A stretch of DNA of 64,000 nt from Streptomyces canus (GCF_030815415.1 NZ_JAUSWW010000001.1:2542001-2606000), one strand, 5' to 3'; shown: positions 42,911 through 52,235, numbered from the stretch's first letter. Made by a program: numbers and translations. The notes: generated from the sequence alone by a model not told the origin.

Positions 42911-44014
42911 GTGCCTGCAAAATCCGCTCTTCGCCGCACCCTCGCGGTCATAGCCGCGCTCCCCCTTCTCACCCTCGCCGCCTGCGGCTACGGCTCCGAC
43001 GCCAAGGACGACGACACCGCCAAGGTCGCCGCGGGGGCGAAGAAGATCGACGGTCTCGACTCCGTCAAGATCGGCTACTTCGGGAACCTCACCCACGCCA
43101 CCGCGCTCGTCGGCGCGAACAAGGGCTTCTTCCAGAAGGAACTCGGCGCCACCAAGGCGTCGTACGCGACCTTCAACGCCGGGCCCTCCGAGATCGAGGC
43201 GCTCAACTCCGGCTCCATCGACATCGGCTGGATCGGCCCCTCCCCGGCGATCAACGGCTACACCAAGTCCAAGGGCACCAACCTGCGCATCATCGGCGGT
43301 TCGGCGTCCGGCGGCGTGAAGCTCGTCGTCAACCCGGAGAAGATCAAGTCCCTGAAGGACGTCAAGGGCAAGAAGATCGCCACCCCGCAGCTGGGCAACA
43401 CGCAGGACGTGGCGTTCCTCAACTGGATCTCGGAGCAGGGCTGGAAGGTCGACGCCGAGAGCGGCAAGGGCGACGTGTCGGTGGTCCGTACCGACAACAA
43501 GGTCACCCCGGACGCCTACAAGTCCGGTTCCATCGACGGCGCCTGGGTGCCGGAGCCGACCGCGTCGAAGCTGGTCGCCGAGGGCGGCAAGGTGCTGCTC
43601 GACGAGGCGGACCTGTGGCCGGACAAGAAGTTCGTGATCACGAACATCATCGTGTCGCAGAAGTTCCTCAAGGCGCACCCGAAGGCCGTCGAGGCGGTCC
43701 TGAAGGCCTCGGTCGAATCCAACAAGTGGATCAACGCCAACCCGGACGAGGCCAAGGCCGCGGCGAACAAGCAGCTGGAGACCGACTCGGGCAAGGCGCT
43801 CCCGGCGGACGTCCTGGACCCGGCGTGGAAGTCCATCCAGTTCACCAACGACCCGCTGGCCGCCACCCTCAACACCGAGGCGGAGCACGCGGTGAAGGCC
43901 GGTCTGCTGGAGGACCCGCTGCTGGACGGCATCTACGACCTCACGCTTCTGAACAAGGTCCTCAAGGCCGCGGGTGAGAGCACGGTCGACGACGCCGGTC
44001 TCGGCGTCAAGTAA
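42911..44014 (+). CDS. Aliphatic sulfonate-type ABC transporter substrate-binding lipoprotein
   Basis: 367 aa from a GTG with GAGAGGAA upstream. A lipobox (LLTLAACG) ends the signal peptide near residue 24. The body (KIGYFGNLTHATALVGANKG, then GSIDIGWIGPSPAINGY) is characteristic of the SsuA/nitrate/taurine binding-protein family. With the following ATPase and permease it forms a complete importer, and its place directly after the cys genes makes a sulfur compound, such as an alkanesulfonate, the likely ligand. Sulfate is less likely, because Sbp/CysP proteins differ. Confidence 0.88.
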   Translation: MPAKSALRRTLAVIAALPLLTLAACGYGSDAKDDDTAKVAAGAKKIDGLDSVKIGYFGNLTHATALVGANKGFFQKELGATKASYATFNAGPSEIEALNSGSIDIGWIGPSPAINGYTKSKGTNLRIIGGSASGGVKLVVNPEKIKSLKDVKGKKIATPQLGNTQDVAFLNWISEQGWKVDAESGKGDVSVVRTDNKVTPDAYKSGSIDGAWVPEPTASKLVAEGGKVLLDEADLWPDKKFVITNIIVSQKFLKAHPKAVEAVLKASVESNKWINANPDEAKAAANKQLETDSGKALPADVLDPAWKSIQFTNDPLAATLNTEAEHAVKAGLLEDPLLDGIYDLTLLNKVLKAAGESTVDDAGLGVK

Positions 44015-44049
44015 GTCCTGACCCCCTAAGTCCCCAGGAGGTGACGACC

Positions 44050-44835
44050 ATGGCCACCGCGGTTGCCAAGGCCGAGCAGGCCGAATCAGTCGAGTACGCC
44101 GCCCGGATCGAGCATGTCTCGAAGTCCTTCGCCGGTCCCGCCGGGCAGCAGCTCGTCCTCGACGACATCACCCTCGATGTCGCGCCGGGCGAGTTCGTCA
44201 CCCTCCTGGGGGCCTCCGGCTGTGGCAAGTCCACGCTGCTCAACCTGGTCGCGGGTCTCGACGACCCGAGCGCGGGCAGCATCAAGACGGACGGGCGCCC
44301 GGCCCTGATGTTCCAGGAACACGCTCTGCTGCCGTGGCTGACGGCGGGCAAGAACATCGAACTCGCCCTCAAGCTCAGGGGAGTTCCGAAGAACGAGCGG
44401 CGCGAGAAGGCCGAGTCGCTGCTCGAACTCGTGCGGCTGCAGGGCGCGTACGGCAAGCGGGTGCACGAGCTGTCGGGCGGTATGCGCCAGCGCGCGGCGC
44501 TGGCCCGGGCCCTCGGCCAGGAGAGCAGCCTGCTGCTGATGGACGAGCCGTTCTCGGCTCTCGACGCCATCACGCGGGACGTGCTGCACGACGAGCTCAC
44601 CCGTATCTGGCAGGAGACCGGAGTCTCCGTCCTGTTCGTCACGCACAACGTGCGCGAGGCGGTGCGGCTCGCGCAGCGCGTGATCCTGCTGTCGTCGCGC
44701 CCCGGCCGGATCGCGCGCGAGTGGACGGTCGGCATCCCGCAGCCGCGCCGTATCGAGGACGCGCCCGTGGCCGAACTGTCCCTTGAGATCACCGATGTAC
44801 TGCGTGGGGAGATCCGCCGTCATGGCCAGCACTGA
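44050..44835 (+). CDS. Sulfonate-type ABC transporter ATP-binding protein
   Basis: 261 aa from the ATG at 44050, 9 nt after a near-perfect AGGAGGTGA ribosome site. Walker A is GASGCGKSTLLNL, the signature motif is LSGGMRQRAALARAL and Walker B is LLLMDEPFSALD, all intact. It is the SsuB/TauB-type ATPase of the importer. Its 3' end overlaps the permease gene by 14 nt. Confidence 0.92.
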   Translation: MATAVAKAEQAESVEYAARIEHVSKSFAGPAGQQLVLDDITLDVAPGEFVTLLGASGCGKSTLLNLVAGLDDPSAGSIKTDGRPALMFQEHALLPWLTAGKNIELALKLRGVPKNERREKAESLLELVRLQGAYGKRVHELSGGMRQRAALARALGQESSLLLMDEPFSALDAITRDVLHDELTRIWQETGVSVLFVTHNVREAVRLAQRVILLSSRPGRIAREWTVGIPQPRRIEDAPVAELSLEITDVLRGEIRRHGQH

Positions 44836-45706
44836 CACGACACCGGTTCAGGACGCCGGGAGCGTAGAGGCGGGCCTCGACGCGCTGGACACCCAGGTCA
44901 CGGGCCGGGCGCCGTTCCGGCAGACCTTCCGCGAGAAGATCTTTCCGCCGCTCGTCGCGACTGCCGTGGTCCTGGTGATCTGGCAGGCACTGATCTCCCT
45001 CGACATCGTCACCGACCCGACCAAGCTGCCCTCCCCCGGCGATGTGGCCGCCGAGTTCAAGGACGCCTGGCTGAAGGGCAAGCTCCTCGGTTACATCTGG
45101 ACCAGCGTCGAGCGCGGTCTGTTCGGCTTCCTGCTGGCGCTGGCGATCGGCACCCCGCTGGGTCTGATCGTGGCCCGGGTGAAGTTCGTGCGCGCGGCGA
45201 TCGGACCGGTCCTGTCGGGCCTCCAGTCGCTGCCGTCGGTGGCGTGGGTGCCGCCGGCGGTCCTGTGGCTGGGCCTGAACAACTCGATGATGTACGCGGT
45301 GATCCTGCTCGGCGCGGTCCCGTCCATCGCCAACGGTCTGGTCTCCGGCATCGACCAGGTGCCGCCGCTGTTCCTGCGGGCGGGCCGCACGATGGGCGCG
45401 ACCGGGTGGAAGGGTGCCTGGCACATCGTCCTGCCGGCCTCGCTGCCGGGCTATCTGGCCGGTCTGAAGCAGGGCTGGGCGTTCTCCTGGCGCTCGCTGA
45501 TGGCGGCGGAGATCATCGTCTCCTCACCCGATCTGGGCATCGGTCTCGGCGCGCTGCTGGAGAACGGCCGCAACGCCAGCTCCATGTCGATGATCTTCGA
45601 GGCCATCTTCCTGATCCTGTTCGTCGGTATCGCCGTCGACCTGCTGATCTTCAGCCCCCTGGAGCGGCGGGTGCTGCGCAGTCGCGGTCTGCTGGTGAAG
45701 AGCTGA
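44822..45706 (+). CDS. Sulfonate-type ABC transporter permease
   Basis: 294 aa from the ATG at 44822, which lies inside the end of the ATPase gene and is preceded by GGGGAG. Six membrane spans are visible. The loop AGRTMGATGWKGAWHIVLP is the EAA-type ATPase-docking segment of SsuC/TauC permeases. It completes the three-gene importer. The sirohydrochlorin chelatase gene begins 7 nt later, so the transporter and siroheme step are probably co-transcribed. Confidence 0.92.
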   Translation: MASTDTTPVQDAGSVEAGLDALDTQVTGRAPFRQTFREKIFPPLVATAVVLVIWQALISLDIVTDPTKLPSPGDVAAEFKDAWLKGKLLGYIWTSVERGLFGFLLALAIGTPLGLIVARVKFVRAAIGPVLSGLQSLPSVAWVPPAVLWLGLNNSMMYAVILLGAVPSIANGLVSGIDQVPPLFLRAGRTMGATGWKGAWHIVLPASLPGYLAGLKQGWAFSWRSLMAAEIIVSSPDLGIGLGALLENGRNASSMSMIFEAIFLILFVGIAVDLLIFSPLERRVLRSRGLLVKS

Positions 45707-45713
45707 GGTTCGT

Positions 45714-46463
45714 ATGCACAAGAAGCCGGTCCGCCCCGTCCTTTTGGTGATCGCCCACGGCAGCCGTGATCCACGGCACGCCGCGACGGTGCACGCCCTC
45801 GTCCGCCGGGTGCGCTCCATGCGCCCCGGGGTACGGGTGGAGACCGGCTTCCTGGACTTCAACATCCCCTCCGTCCAGGGGGTGTTGGAGTCGCTCGCGG
45901 CGGAGGGCGTCCGTGATGTGGTCGCCCTGCCGCTGCTGCTGACGCGCGCGTTCCACGCGAAGGCCGACATCCCGGCGGTCCTGCGGGACGCTCCGCCGCA
46001 GCTGCGGATCCGCCAGGCGGAGGTGCTGGGCCCGTCCCCGCTGCTTCTGTCGGCGCTGGAACGGCGGCTGTACGAGGCCGGGTTGACGCCGGCCGACAAG
46101 TCCTCGACCGGGGTCGTACTGGCCTCGGCGGGGTCCACGGACCCGGAGGCGATCGCAGTGATCGCAGAAATCGCGCGGGAGTGGCGGCGCACCGGTTGGT
46201 GTGCCGTGCGGCCTGCGTTCGCCTCCGCCGCGTTGCCCCGCACGGAGGACGCGGTGCGGGAACTCCGTTCCCTGGGCTGTTCCCGGGTGGCCGTCGCACC
46301 GTACGTGCTCGCCCCCGGCTTCCTGCCGGACCGGATCGCGCGGGGTGCGGCCGAGGCGGATGTGCTTGCCGATGTGCTCGGTCCCTCGCCGGAGGTGGCG
46401 CGGGTGTTGTTGGAGCGGTACGACGAGGCTCGGGTGCCGGCGCTGGCGGTCGTCGGCGCGTAG
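45714..46463 (+). CDS. Sirohydrochlorin chelatase (CbiX/SirB family)
   Basis: 249 aa. The N-terminus VLLVIAHGSRDPRHAATV contains the family's catalytic His in AHGSRD. A second related half-domain follows from about residue 130, giving the fused double-domain length typical of this family. It would insert iron or cobalt into sirohydrochlorin; here siroheme for the sulfite reductase upstream is the likely purpose. It is the last gene of the sulfur region, ended by a dispersed repeat. Confidence 0.87.
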   Translation: MHKKPVRPVLLVIAHGSRDPRHAATVHALVRRVRSMRPGVRVETGFLDFNIPSVQGVLESLAAEGVRDVVALPLLLTRAFHAKADIPAVLRDAPPQLRIRQAEVLGPSPLLLSALERRLYEAGLTPADKSSTGVVLASAGSTDPEAIAVIAEIAREWRRTGWCAVRPAFASAALPRTEDAVRELRSLGCSRVAVAPYVLAPGFLPDRIARGAAEADVLADVLGPSPEVARVLLERYDEARVPALAVVGA

Positions 46464-46479
46464 CCGTCTGCGGGCCGGT

Positions 46480-46540
46480 GGGGGCTGGTCGCGCCCACGC
46501 GGCGGAGCCGCAAATCGATACAGCCCCGCGCCCCTTGGGC
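46480..46540. repeat. Dispersed intergenic repeat, copy 4 (inverted)
   Basis: Reverse-complement copy of the repeat at 21028 (core GGCTGTATCGATTTGCGGCT on the minus strand), between the convergent chelatase and ArsR-type genes, where it could end both transcripts. Confidence 0.75.
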
Positions 46541-46559
46541 GGCTGTCATCCAGGCACCT

Positions 46560-47543
46560 TCAACGGCACAGGTCGTCCCCCAGCCGTGTCCTCGCATACC
46601 GTACGACCCTCCCGCTGCGCGTTCTGCTGAGCAGTCCCGCGTCGTAGAGCACCGCGAGGTGCTGGCTGATCGCGCTCGGGGTGACGTTCAGGCGGTGGGC
46701 CAGTTCTGTCGTCGAGGCCGGTTCCGCCAGGAGCAGCAGGAGTCCGGCCCTGGGGCGGCCCAGCAGACGCGCCAGGGCGTCGTCGGTGACCGGGGGCGGT
46801 TCCTCGGAGAGGGTGGCGCGGCCGCGGGCCGGATAGACGAGCGTCGGCGGGCGGTCGGGGTCGATCAGGGGCTGGGCGCCGCGGGCGAACATGGTCGGCA
46901 GCAGGACGAGGCCGCGTCCCGCGATGCTGGTGTCGCCCCAGGGCGCCTGCTGCATGAAGTCCTGTGTGGACAGCCTCAGTCGGCCGTCGGTCCAGGAGAG
47001 CCGCCGGTCGAGGTCCTCGAACATCGCGCCGGCGCCGTGCTCCGCCAGCACCCGTCCGTAGTGGGCGAGGTCGGCCTCCAGGATGCTCTGCACGCGGGGC
47101 CACCAGTCGCTGACCAGGCAGGTGTGCCAGTAGGCGGCGAGTGCGTCCGCGACCCTGGCGAGGAAGGCCTCCGGTTCGGCGAGCCCCCGGGCGACGACGG
47201 GTGGCAGCGCGTCCCCGGTCCGGTAGGCGGCACGGAAGTCGGCCTCCAGGACGTCAAGGGGCGTACGGCGGACCCGGGCCAGTTCGTCCGCGAAGGCGGG
47301 GCGGGCCCGGTCGGGGCGCGGGGTGAGGAAGTCCGGCACCCACAGCCAGGGGGTGGTGAGGGCGGTCAGGAGTTCGTGGTCGAGGGCTTCGAGGCGGGGG
47401 CGCATCCGGCGCAGCCACGGCCGGTGGTGCGGGTAGCGGGCCGGGTCGTGCAGACAGCGCAGCGAGAACACCGTCTCCTGGAGCGGGGAGTACGCGAAGG
47501 AGGTGGTGGCGAGGTCACCGACCTCGAAGCGGAACTCAATCAT
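46560..47543 (-). CDS. ArsR-type winged-helix transcriptional regulator
   Basis: 327 aa. The C-terminal 90 residues form an ArsR-like winged helix (AEPASTTELAHRLNVTPSAI, then HLAVLYDAGLLSRTRSGR). The long N-terminal part (EFRFEVGDLATTSFAYSPL onward) is a conserved actinobacterial domain of unknown role. The gene is divergent from the MFS gene at 47600, with a palindromic operator candidate directly at its start codon. It is therefore probably a repressor of itself and of the exporter. The start codon lies inside the palindrome, so the mRNA may be leaderless. Confidence 0.88.
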   Translation of the reverse strand: MIEFRFEVGDLATTSFAYSPLQETVFSLRCLHDPARYPHHRPWLRRMRPRLEALDHELLTALTTPWLWVPDFLTPRPDRARPAFADELARVRRTPLDVLEADFRAAYRTGDALPPVVARGLAEPEAFLARVADALAAYWHTCLVSDWWPRVQSILEADLAHYGRVLAEHGAGAMFEDLDRRLSWTDGRLRLSTQDFMQQAPWGDTSIAGRGLVLLPTMFARGAQPLIDPDRPPTLVYPARGRATLSEEPPPVTDDALARLLGRPRAGLLLLLAEPASTTELAHRLNVTPSAISQHLAVLYDAGLLSRTRSGRVVRYARTRLGDDLCR

Positions 47544-47560
47544 TTAGTGCCACGCTAAAT
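47542..47560. promoter_or_regulatory. Candidate operator ATTTAGTGCCACGCTAAAT
   Basis: A 19-bp inverted repeat with 8-bp arms (one mismatch) and a 3-nt spacer, sitting in the 56-nt gap between the divergent ArsR-type regulator and the MFS gene. Its AT-rich arms stand out from the high-GC surroundings. Confidence 0.65.
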
Positions 47561-47599
47561 CATTGTCGGCGCGGGCCGGCCGCCGGGTGGGATGTCCGC

Positions 47600-48884
47600 A
47601 TGACCACGACACCCGCCGCCGTGCCCGCCTCCGCGGGCCAGGAGCTGCGTCCCTCGCGGCTCCCCACCGACCCGACCCTGCGCCGTGCCGCCCTGCTCAC
47701 CGCCGTCAACTCCCTCGGCAACGGTCTCTACTTCCCGCTCGGCGTCCTCTACTTCACCCGCGTCGTCGGCCTCGACGCGACCTCGGTGGGGCTCGGGATG
47801 ACGGGCGCGGGCCTGGTCGGGGTCGCGGCCGGGATGCCGGCGGGGCGGGCCGCGGACCGGTGGGGTGCCCGGCAGGTGGGGGCGTGGCTGTGGGCGGGGA
47901 CGGGGGTGGCGACGGCTGCGTACGTCCTGGTGCAGTCGTACCTCGGGTTCCTTGTCGCGGTGGTCTGCGCGACGGGGGCTGCAGATGGCCAGTCGCGGGG
48001 TGCAGGGCGCGATCTACGCCGATGTGCTGCCCGCGGCGACCCGGGTGGAGGCGCGGGCCTATCTGCGGATGGTGACCAACGTCTTCATGGGCGTGGGCGG
48101 CCTGTTCGGGGCGATCGCGCTCCAACTCGACACCCGCGGCGCCTATATGACGGTGATCGTGGTCAACGCCCTGTCGTTCGCGGGTCCCGCTTTGCTGCTC
48201 CCCCGGCTGCCGCTGGCACCGCACGCTCTGGAGCGGACGGCCCATGCGCCCGACGCCCCGGCCGCCGACCGCTGGCGGGCGGTGCGCGACCTGCCCTTCC
48301 TCGCGGTGACCGTGCTGAACGCGATCCTGGTCGCGCAGTACACGCTGAGCGAGGTCGGGTTGCCGCTGTGGATCGTCGAGCGGACCGAGGCGCCGCGCTG
48401 GACGGCGGCCCTGCTGATGATCCTCAACTGTGTGCTGGTGGCCCTGCTCCAGGTAGGGGTGGCCCGCCGGGCCTCCCAAGTCCCCTCCGCGGTACGGGCG
48501 ATGGGCTTCTCGGGGCTGCTGCTCGCGGCGGCCTGTGCGGTGTACGCGCTGTCGGCGGGTCTGTCGCCGGTGTGGGCGGTGCTGGCGCTGGGCGTCGGCG
48601 CGGTGGTGCAGGTCTTCGCCGAGGTGCTGTCCGCGGCGGGCGGCTGGACGCTCGGCTACGAGCTCGCCGACTCCCGCGCCCACGGCGTGTACCAGGGGGT
48701 GTTCGGCGCGGGCATGTCGGCGGGCATGATGGCCGGCCCCGCGCTGGTGACGGTGACCGCGATCCAGCACGGTTCGGCGGGCTGGGTGGTGCTCGGCGTC
48801 CTGTTCGCGGCCGCGGGGCTGGCGGTGGCACCCGCCGTCCGCTGGGCGCAGCGCAACGGCGAGTGGCGCGGCGACAAGAGCTAA
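47600..48884 (+). pseudogene. MFS transporter, single-base frameshift
   Basis: The product is open from ATG 47600 through LTAVNSLGNGLYFPLGVLYF and four membrane spans to FLVAVVCATG, then shifts. The remainder, LQMASRGVQGAIYADVLP to the end, continues one frame away until 48884. The break lies in a run of five G at 47974-47978; four G would restore a normal 427-aa, 12-span exporter. It is probably a drug or metabolite efflux protein controlled by the divergent ArsR-type gene. The extra G may be a sequencing error, in which case this is a normal gene. Confidence 0.85.
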
Positions 48885-49498
48885 TCGAACGACAGCCCGC
48901 CGGTGCGGGTCCGCTTGAGCTCGAAGAAGTCGGGGTCCGTGGCCAACACCCGGAAGCTGTCGAAGAGTTCGGCCGCCCGGCCGCCGCGCGGGACGGCTCG
49001 CAGTACGGGACCGAACCACACCGTCCCGTCGACGTGGAGGGTGGGCGTACCCACATAGCCGCCCGAGTCGGGCTCGACGCCGGCCTCGTGGCTACGGCGT
49101 ACGGGCTCGTCGTACGAGGGGTCGTGCGCGGCGGCGGCCAGGTCCGCCGGGAGTCCGAGTTCGGCGAGGGACTCGGCGATCACACCGTCGAAGTCCTGGA
49201 CCTTCCGCTCGTGGATCCGGGCGCCCGTGGCGGTGTACAGATCGCGCAGGATCTTCTCGCCGTGCCGTTCGGCGGCGGCCGCGGCGACGCGCACCGGGCC
49301 GATCGAGCGGTCGATCAAGTCCCGGTACCAGTCGGGGAGTTCGTTGCCGAGGTTGTGCAGGTAGAGGCTCATCACGTGGAAGCGGAGGTCGAGCGGGCGG
49401 GTCCGCTCGACCTCCAGCAGCCAGCGGGAGGTGATCCAGGCGAAGGGGCACGCCGGGTCGAACCAGAAGTCGACGCGGGCGGGTTCTGCGGTGGTCAT
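48881..49498 (-). CDS. DsbA-family protein (mycothiol-dependent nitroreductase-like)
   Basis: 205 aa. The thioredoxin-fold N-terminus has the active-site segment WFDPACPFAWITSRWL, where a single Cys is followed by Pro-Phe-Ala rather than a CXXC pair. This resembles actinobacterial DsbA-like oxidoreductases that use mycothiol. The cis-Pro region reads GGYVGTPTLHVDG. There is no signal peptide, so it is cytoplasmic. Its end overlaps the MFS gene by 4 nt (convergent). The substrate is unknown. Confidence 0.82.
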   Translation of the reverse strand: MTTAEPARVDFWFDPACPFAWITSRWLLEVERTRPLDLRFHVMSLYLHNLGNELPDWYRDLIDRSIGPVRVAAAAAERHGEKILRDLYTATGARIHERKVQDFDGVIAESLAELGLPADLAAAAHDPSYDEPVRRSHEAGVEPDSGGYVGTPTLHVDGTVWFGPVLRAVPRGGRAAELFDSFRVLATDPDFFELKRTRTGGLSFD

Positions 49499-49553
49499 GG
49501 CGCAGAGGCTAGTCAGCTATTGGCGCAGGATCCCGGCCCAATCACGATCCTTC

Positions 49554-50561
49554 TCAGTGGTCCACTTCGTCGGCCAGCCGCATCAGCTCGGCCACCGGCA
49601 TCGACCCCGCCGCCCGGCGCTCCCGGGCGAAGGTGTTGGCGAGGCGCTGGAGCAGGTCGTTGAGCGGGGTCGGTACGCCGTGGAGGCGGCCGAGGAGGGC
49701 GATCTCGCCGTTGAGGTAGTCGGCCTCGATGGTGCCGGTGCCGCGGGTGAGGGATTGCCAGGAGGAGCCGCCGCCGCGCGGGGTGCCGTGCAGCGGGGCG
49801 AGGAAGACCTTGTCGCCGCGGACCGCCTTCTGCTCCTCGGTGCCCGCGTACAGGATCCCGGCGGCTGCGAGGACGGCCGCGCCCTCGGCCTTCACCCGCT
49901 CGAAGAGCGCCACCGCCTCCGTGCTCTCCATCGGCCCGGTGACGGCCTCCAGCGCGTTCCCGAGGTTGGCCAGCAGCTTGGCGTACTGCCAGCGCGCCAC
50001 GTCCGGCGTGACCGGCGCCTCGAAGTGCGACTTCTCCAGGTCCGCGGCGACCAGCCGGGCGGTCTCGTCGGTGCCGTGCGGGTAGCGGCCGAGGTGGAGG
50101 ATGCCGGTGAGCGGACTGCCCGCGGCGCTGACGACGCCCGGTTCGATGTAGGTGCAGGGCAGCCAGACGCAGACGCCGTACACGTTGCGGAAGATCCGCA
50201 GGGCGAGCCGCTGGCTCTCCACACCGTTCTGGGCGCAGAGGAGCGGCAGCCGCTCGGCCGCCGTACCGCCGCCCGCGACCGGTGCCGGGCCCCAGGCCTG
50301 GAGGGCGGCCGCACTGTCCTGGGTCTTCACGGCGAGGACGAGCACGTCGTCGGCGCGCAGCTCGCCGAGCCCGGCGGGTCCCTCGACGACCGGCAGCCGG
50401 TACGTCAGTTCGCCCTCCGGCACCCTGAGCCGTAGCCCGCCGTCCTCCAGTGCCGCGCGATGGGCGCCGCGCGCGACCAGGACCACCTCGTGCCCCGAAC
50501 CCGCGAGCCGCCCGCCGATCGTGCCGCCGACCGCCCCTGCTCCGATGATGATGTAGCGCAT
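49554..50561 (-). CDS. Ketopantoate reductase-family protein
   Basis: 335 aa from the ATG at 50561. The N-terminal NADPH-binding motif is MRYIIIGAGAVGGTIGGRLA, and the C-terminal ApbA/PanE helical domain follows from about residue 185 (WQYAKLLANLGNALEAVTG). The family reduces 2-dehydropantoate to pantoate for coenzyme A synthesis. However, several actinobacterial paralogs have unknown substrates, so panE is not assigned. It is divergent from the transglutaminase-like gene. Confidence 0.85.
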   Translation of the reverse strand: MRYIIIGAGAVGGTIGGRLAGSGHEVVLVARGAHRAALEDGGLRLRVPEGELTYRLPVVEGPAGLGELRADDVLVLAVKTQDSAAALQAWGPAPVAGGGTAAERLPLLCAQNGVESQRLALRIFRNVYGVCVWLPCTYIEPGVVSAAGSPLTGILHLGRYPHGTDETARLVAADLEKSHFEAPVTPDVARWQYAKLLANLGNALEAVTGPMESTEAVALFERVKAEGAAVLAAAGILYAGTEEQKAVRGDKVFLAPLHGTPRGGGSSWQSLTRGTGTIEADYLNGEIALLGRLHGVPTPLNDLLQRLANTFARERRAAGSMPVAELMRLADEVDH

Positions 50562-50618
50562 GGGACGAGCCTCGCACGCTTGACCTTGTCCCTGGGTAAA
50601 GGCCGAGACTCCCGGGCC

Positions 50619-51464
50619 ATGGACAGCTATCTGCCACAGACCCCGTACAGCGACCCGGGGCACCTGAACGTCACCGGCCTGCCGTCCGGTCCGGGCGAAC
50701 TCGCCCTTCTCGTACGGGATCTGATCATCCATCGGCTGGAGGGACCGCGGTTCGGGTACATCGTCCCCGAGGAACGGCTGCACGAGGACGCCGAGTCGCG
50801 GTACGTCACCGAGATCCTGCGGATCCTGCGCGAGCGCCGGGACGCGCCGCTCACCGAGGCACGCGCGCCGCACGAGCGGTTCGTGGGCACCTGCCGGGAC
50901 TTCTCCCTGCTGCTGTGCTCACTGCTGCGGGCGACGGGGACGCCCGCGCGGATCCGCGGCGGCTTCGCGACCTACTTCGTGGCGGGGTTCCACGAAGACC
51001 ACTGGGTCACCGAGTACCGCCTGCCGGACGGGAGTTGGCGGCTGGTCGACCCGCAGGTCACGCACCCGTCGTACGACATCCCCTTCGACCCGCTGGACGT
51101 ACCCCGCGACCGTTTCCTCCTGGCGGCGGACGCCTGGCGGGCGTGCCGCGACGGGGCCGCCGATCCCGCGACGTTCGGGTTCTGGAGCGTCGCGGGGCTG
51201 AGGGGGCTGTGGCTCGTGCGGGCCCGGCTCCTGCAGGACCTGGCGGCCCTGAACGGAGTGGAGCCGCTCCCCTGGGACGGCTGGGGCCCGCGGCAGGTCA
51301 TGGACGACGCGGATCTCACCGCCGACGACCTCGCCCTGATGGACGCGGTCGCCGCGGGCGAGGTGCCCGACGGGATGACGTCCGCGCCGGACACGGTGAC
51401 CTCGTACACCGTGTACTCGGGCCCGCGGCAGGTCACTCTGCGGCGGTCATCTCCACCAGCTTGA
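50619..51464 (+). CDS. Transglutaminase-like domain protein
   Basis: 281 aa from the ATG at 50619. The Cys-His-Asp triad region is visible: GTCRDFSLLLCSLLRATGTP (Cys about 100), EDHWVTEYRLPDGSWRLVDPQ (His and Asp). Cytoplasmic transglutaminase-like proteins of this type usually act as peptidases or amidases, not cross-linkers. The 3' end overlaps the DUF1697 gene by 32 nt in a convergent arrangement. The function is otherwise unknown. Confidence 0.82.
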   Translation: MDSYLPQTPYSDPGHLNVTGLPSGPGELALLVRDLIIHRLEGPRFGYIVPEERLHEDAESRYVTEILRILRERRDAPLTEARAPHERFVGTCRDFSLLLCSLLRATGTPARIRGGFATYFVAGFHEDHWVTEYRLPDGSWRLVDPQVTHPSYDIPFDPLDVPRDRFLLAADAWRACRDGAADPATFGFWSVAGLRGLWLVRARLLQDLAALNGVEPLPWDGWGPRQVMDDADLTADDLALMDAVAAGEVPDGMTSAPDTVTSYTVYSGPRQVTLRRSSPPA

Positions 51465-51981
51465 CGACGGTGTTCCAGTTGCGGGTGGTGGCGATCAGGC
51501 CCTTGTTGACGCGTGGCCTGGCGAGCTGTTCGGCGAGCTTGGAGCGGCCCAGGCCGTTCGGGGCGTACAGGTACAGGGCACGGTCGCCGAGTTTGAACTC
51601 CTCCGGGAGGAACGCGGGTTGGTCGATCGCCGCGAAGCGGTCCGCGTCGACCGGCTGCGAGAAGTAGGTGACGTGGAGCTGCTTGCCCTCCAGTTCGGCG
51701 GCCGGGAAGGGGCAGGCGTCGGCGATCGCGGCGAGATAGGCGTGGTCGCGGACGATCACGTCGACCGAGAAGCCGAAGTGCTTCTCGATCGCGGCCGTGA
51801 GCTCGGCGGCGAGGGACTCCTCGTCGCCGTGGCCGGCGGTGAAGACGGCCTGGCCGCTCTGGAGGTGGCTGCGCACGCCGGCGTGGCCCAGGCCTTCCAT
51901 CAGTGTGCGCAGTTCCGCCATCGGGACCTTCCTGGCTCCGCCCACGTTGATCCCGCGCAACAGCGCCGCATACGTCGTCAT
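51433..51981 (-). CDS. DUF1697-family protein
   Basis: 182 aa from the ATG at 51981 (a GTG at 51987 is possible). The N-terminus YAALLRGINVGGARKVPMAEL and the HLQSGQAVFTAG and FLPEEFKLGDRALYLYAPNGLGRSKL-like segments are diagnostic of the DUF1697 family, found widely as single genes of unknown function. Its gene end overlaps the transglutaminase-like gene. There is no membrane span or signal. Confidence 0.88.
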   Translation of the reverse strand: MTTYAALLRGINVGGARKVPMAELRTLMEGLGHAGVRSHLQSGQAVFTAGHGDEESLAAELTAAIEKHFGFSVDVIVRDHAYLAAIADACPFPAAELEGKQLHVTYFSQPVDADRFAAIDQPAFLPEEFKLGDRALYLYAPNGLGRSKLAEQLARPRVNKGLIATTRNWNTVVKLVEMTAAE

Positions 51982-52047
51982 GCGCACACCCTAGGGCGGC
52001 CTGCCCCCGATGGCCTCCCCGCAGAGCCGCCGGTAGGTGTAAGGGTC

Positions 52048-52071
52048 ACCCTCCTCCTCAGTGAGGAGGGT
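52048..52071. promoter_or_regulatory. Perfect 9-bp inverted repeat upstream of MMPL gene
   Basis: ACCCTCCTC and GAGGAGGGT pair perfectly around a 6-nt loop, in the 254-nt gap between the DUF1697 and MMPL genes. It may be an operator for the MMPL exporter, since no regulator gene is adjacent, or a terminator-like structure. No other feature is seen in the gap. Confidence 0.4.
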
Positions 52072-52235
52072 CCGGGGGGTCCGAGCGGACGATCCCGCCC
52101 ACCTCACTTCACCAGGCAGAACGACGAGATGGCTTTATCCGCGCCATACCTTCGAATCGAACGGTGTGCGGCACGGGTCGCCATCGTCCGGTGGCGGCAG
52201 GGGGCCGTCACCTCGATCAAGGGGGCAAGCCCGTC

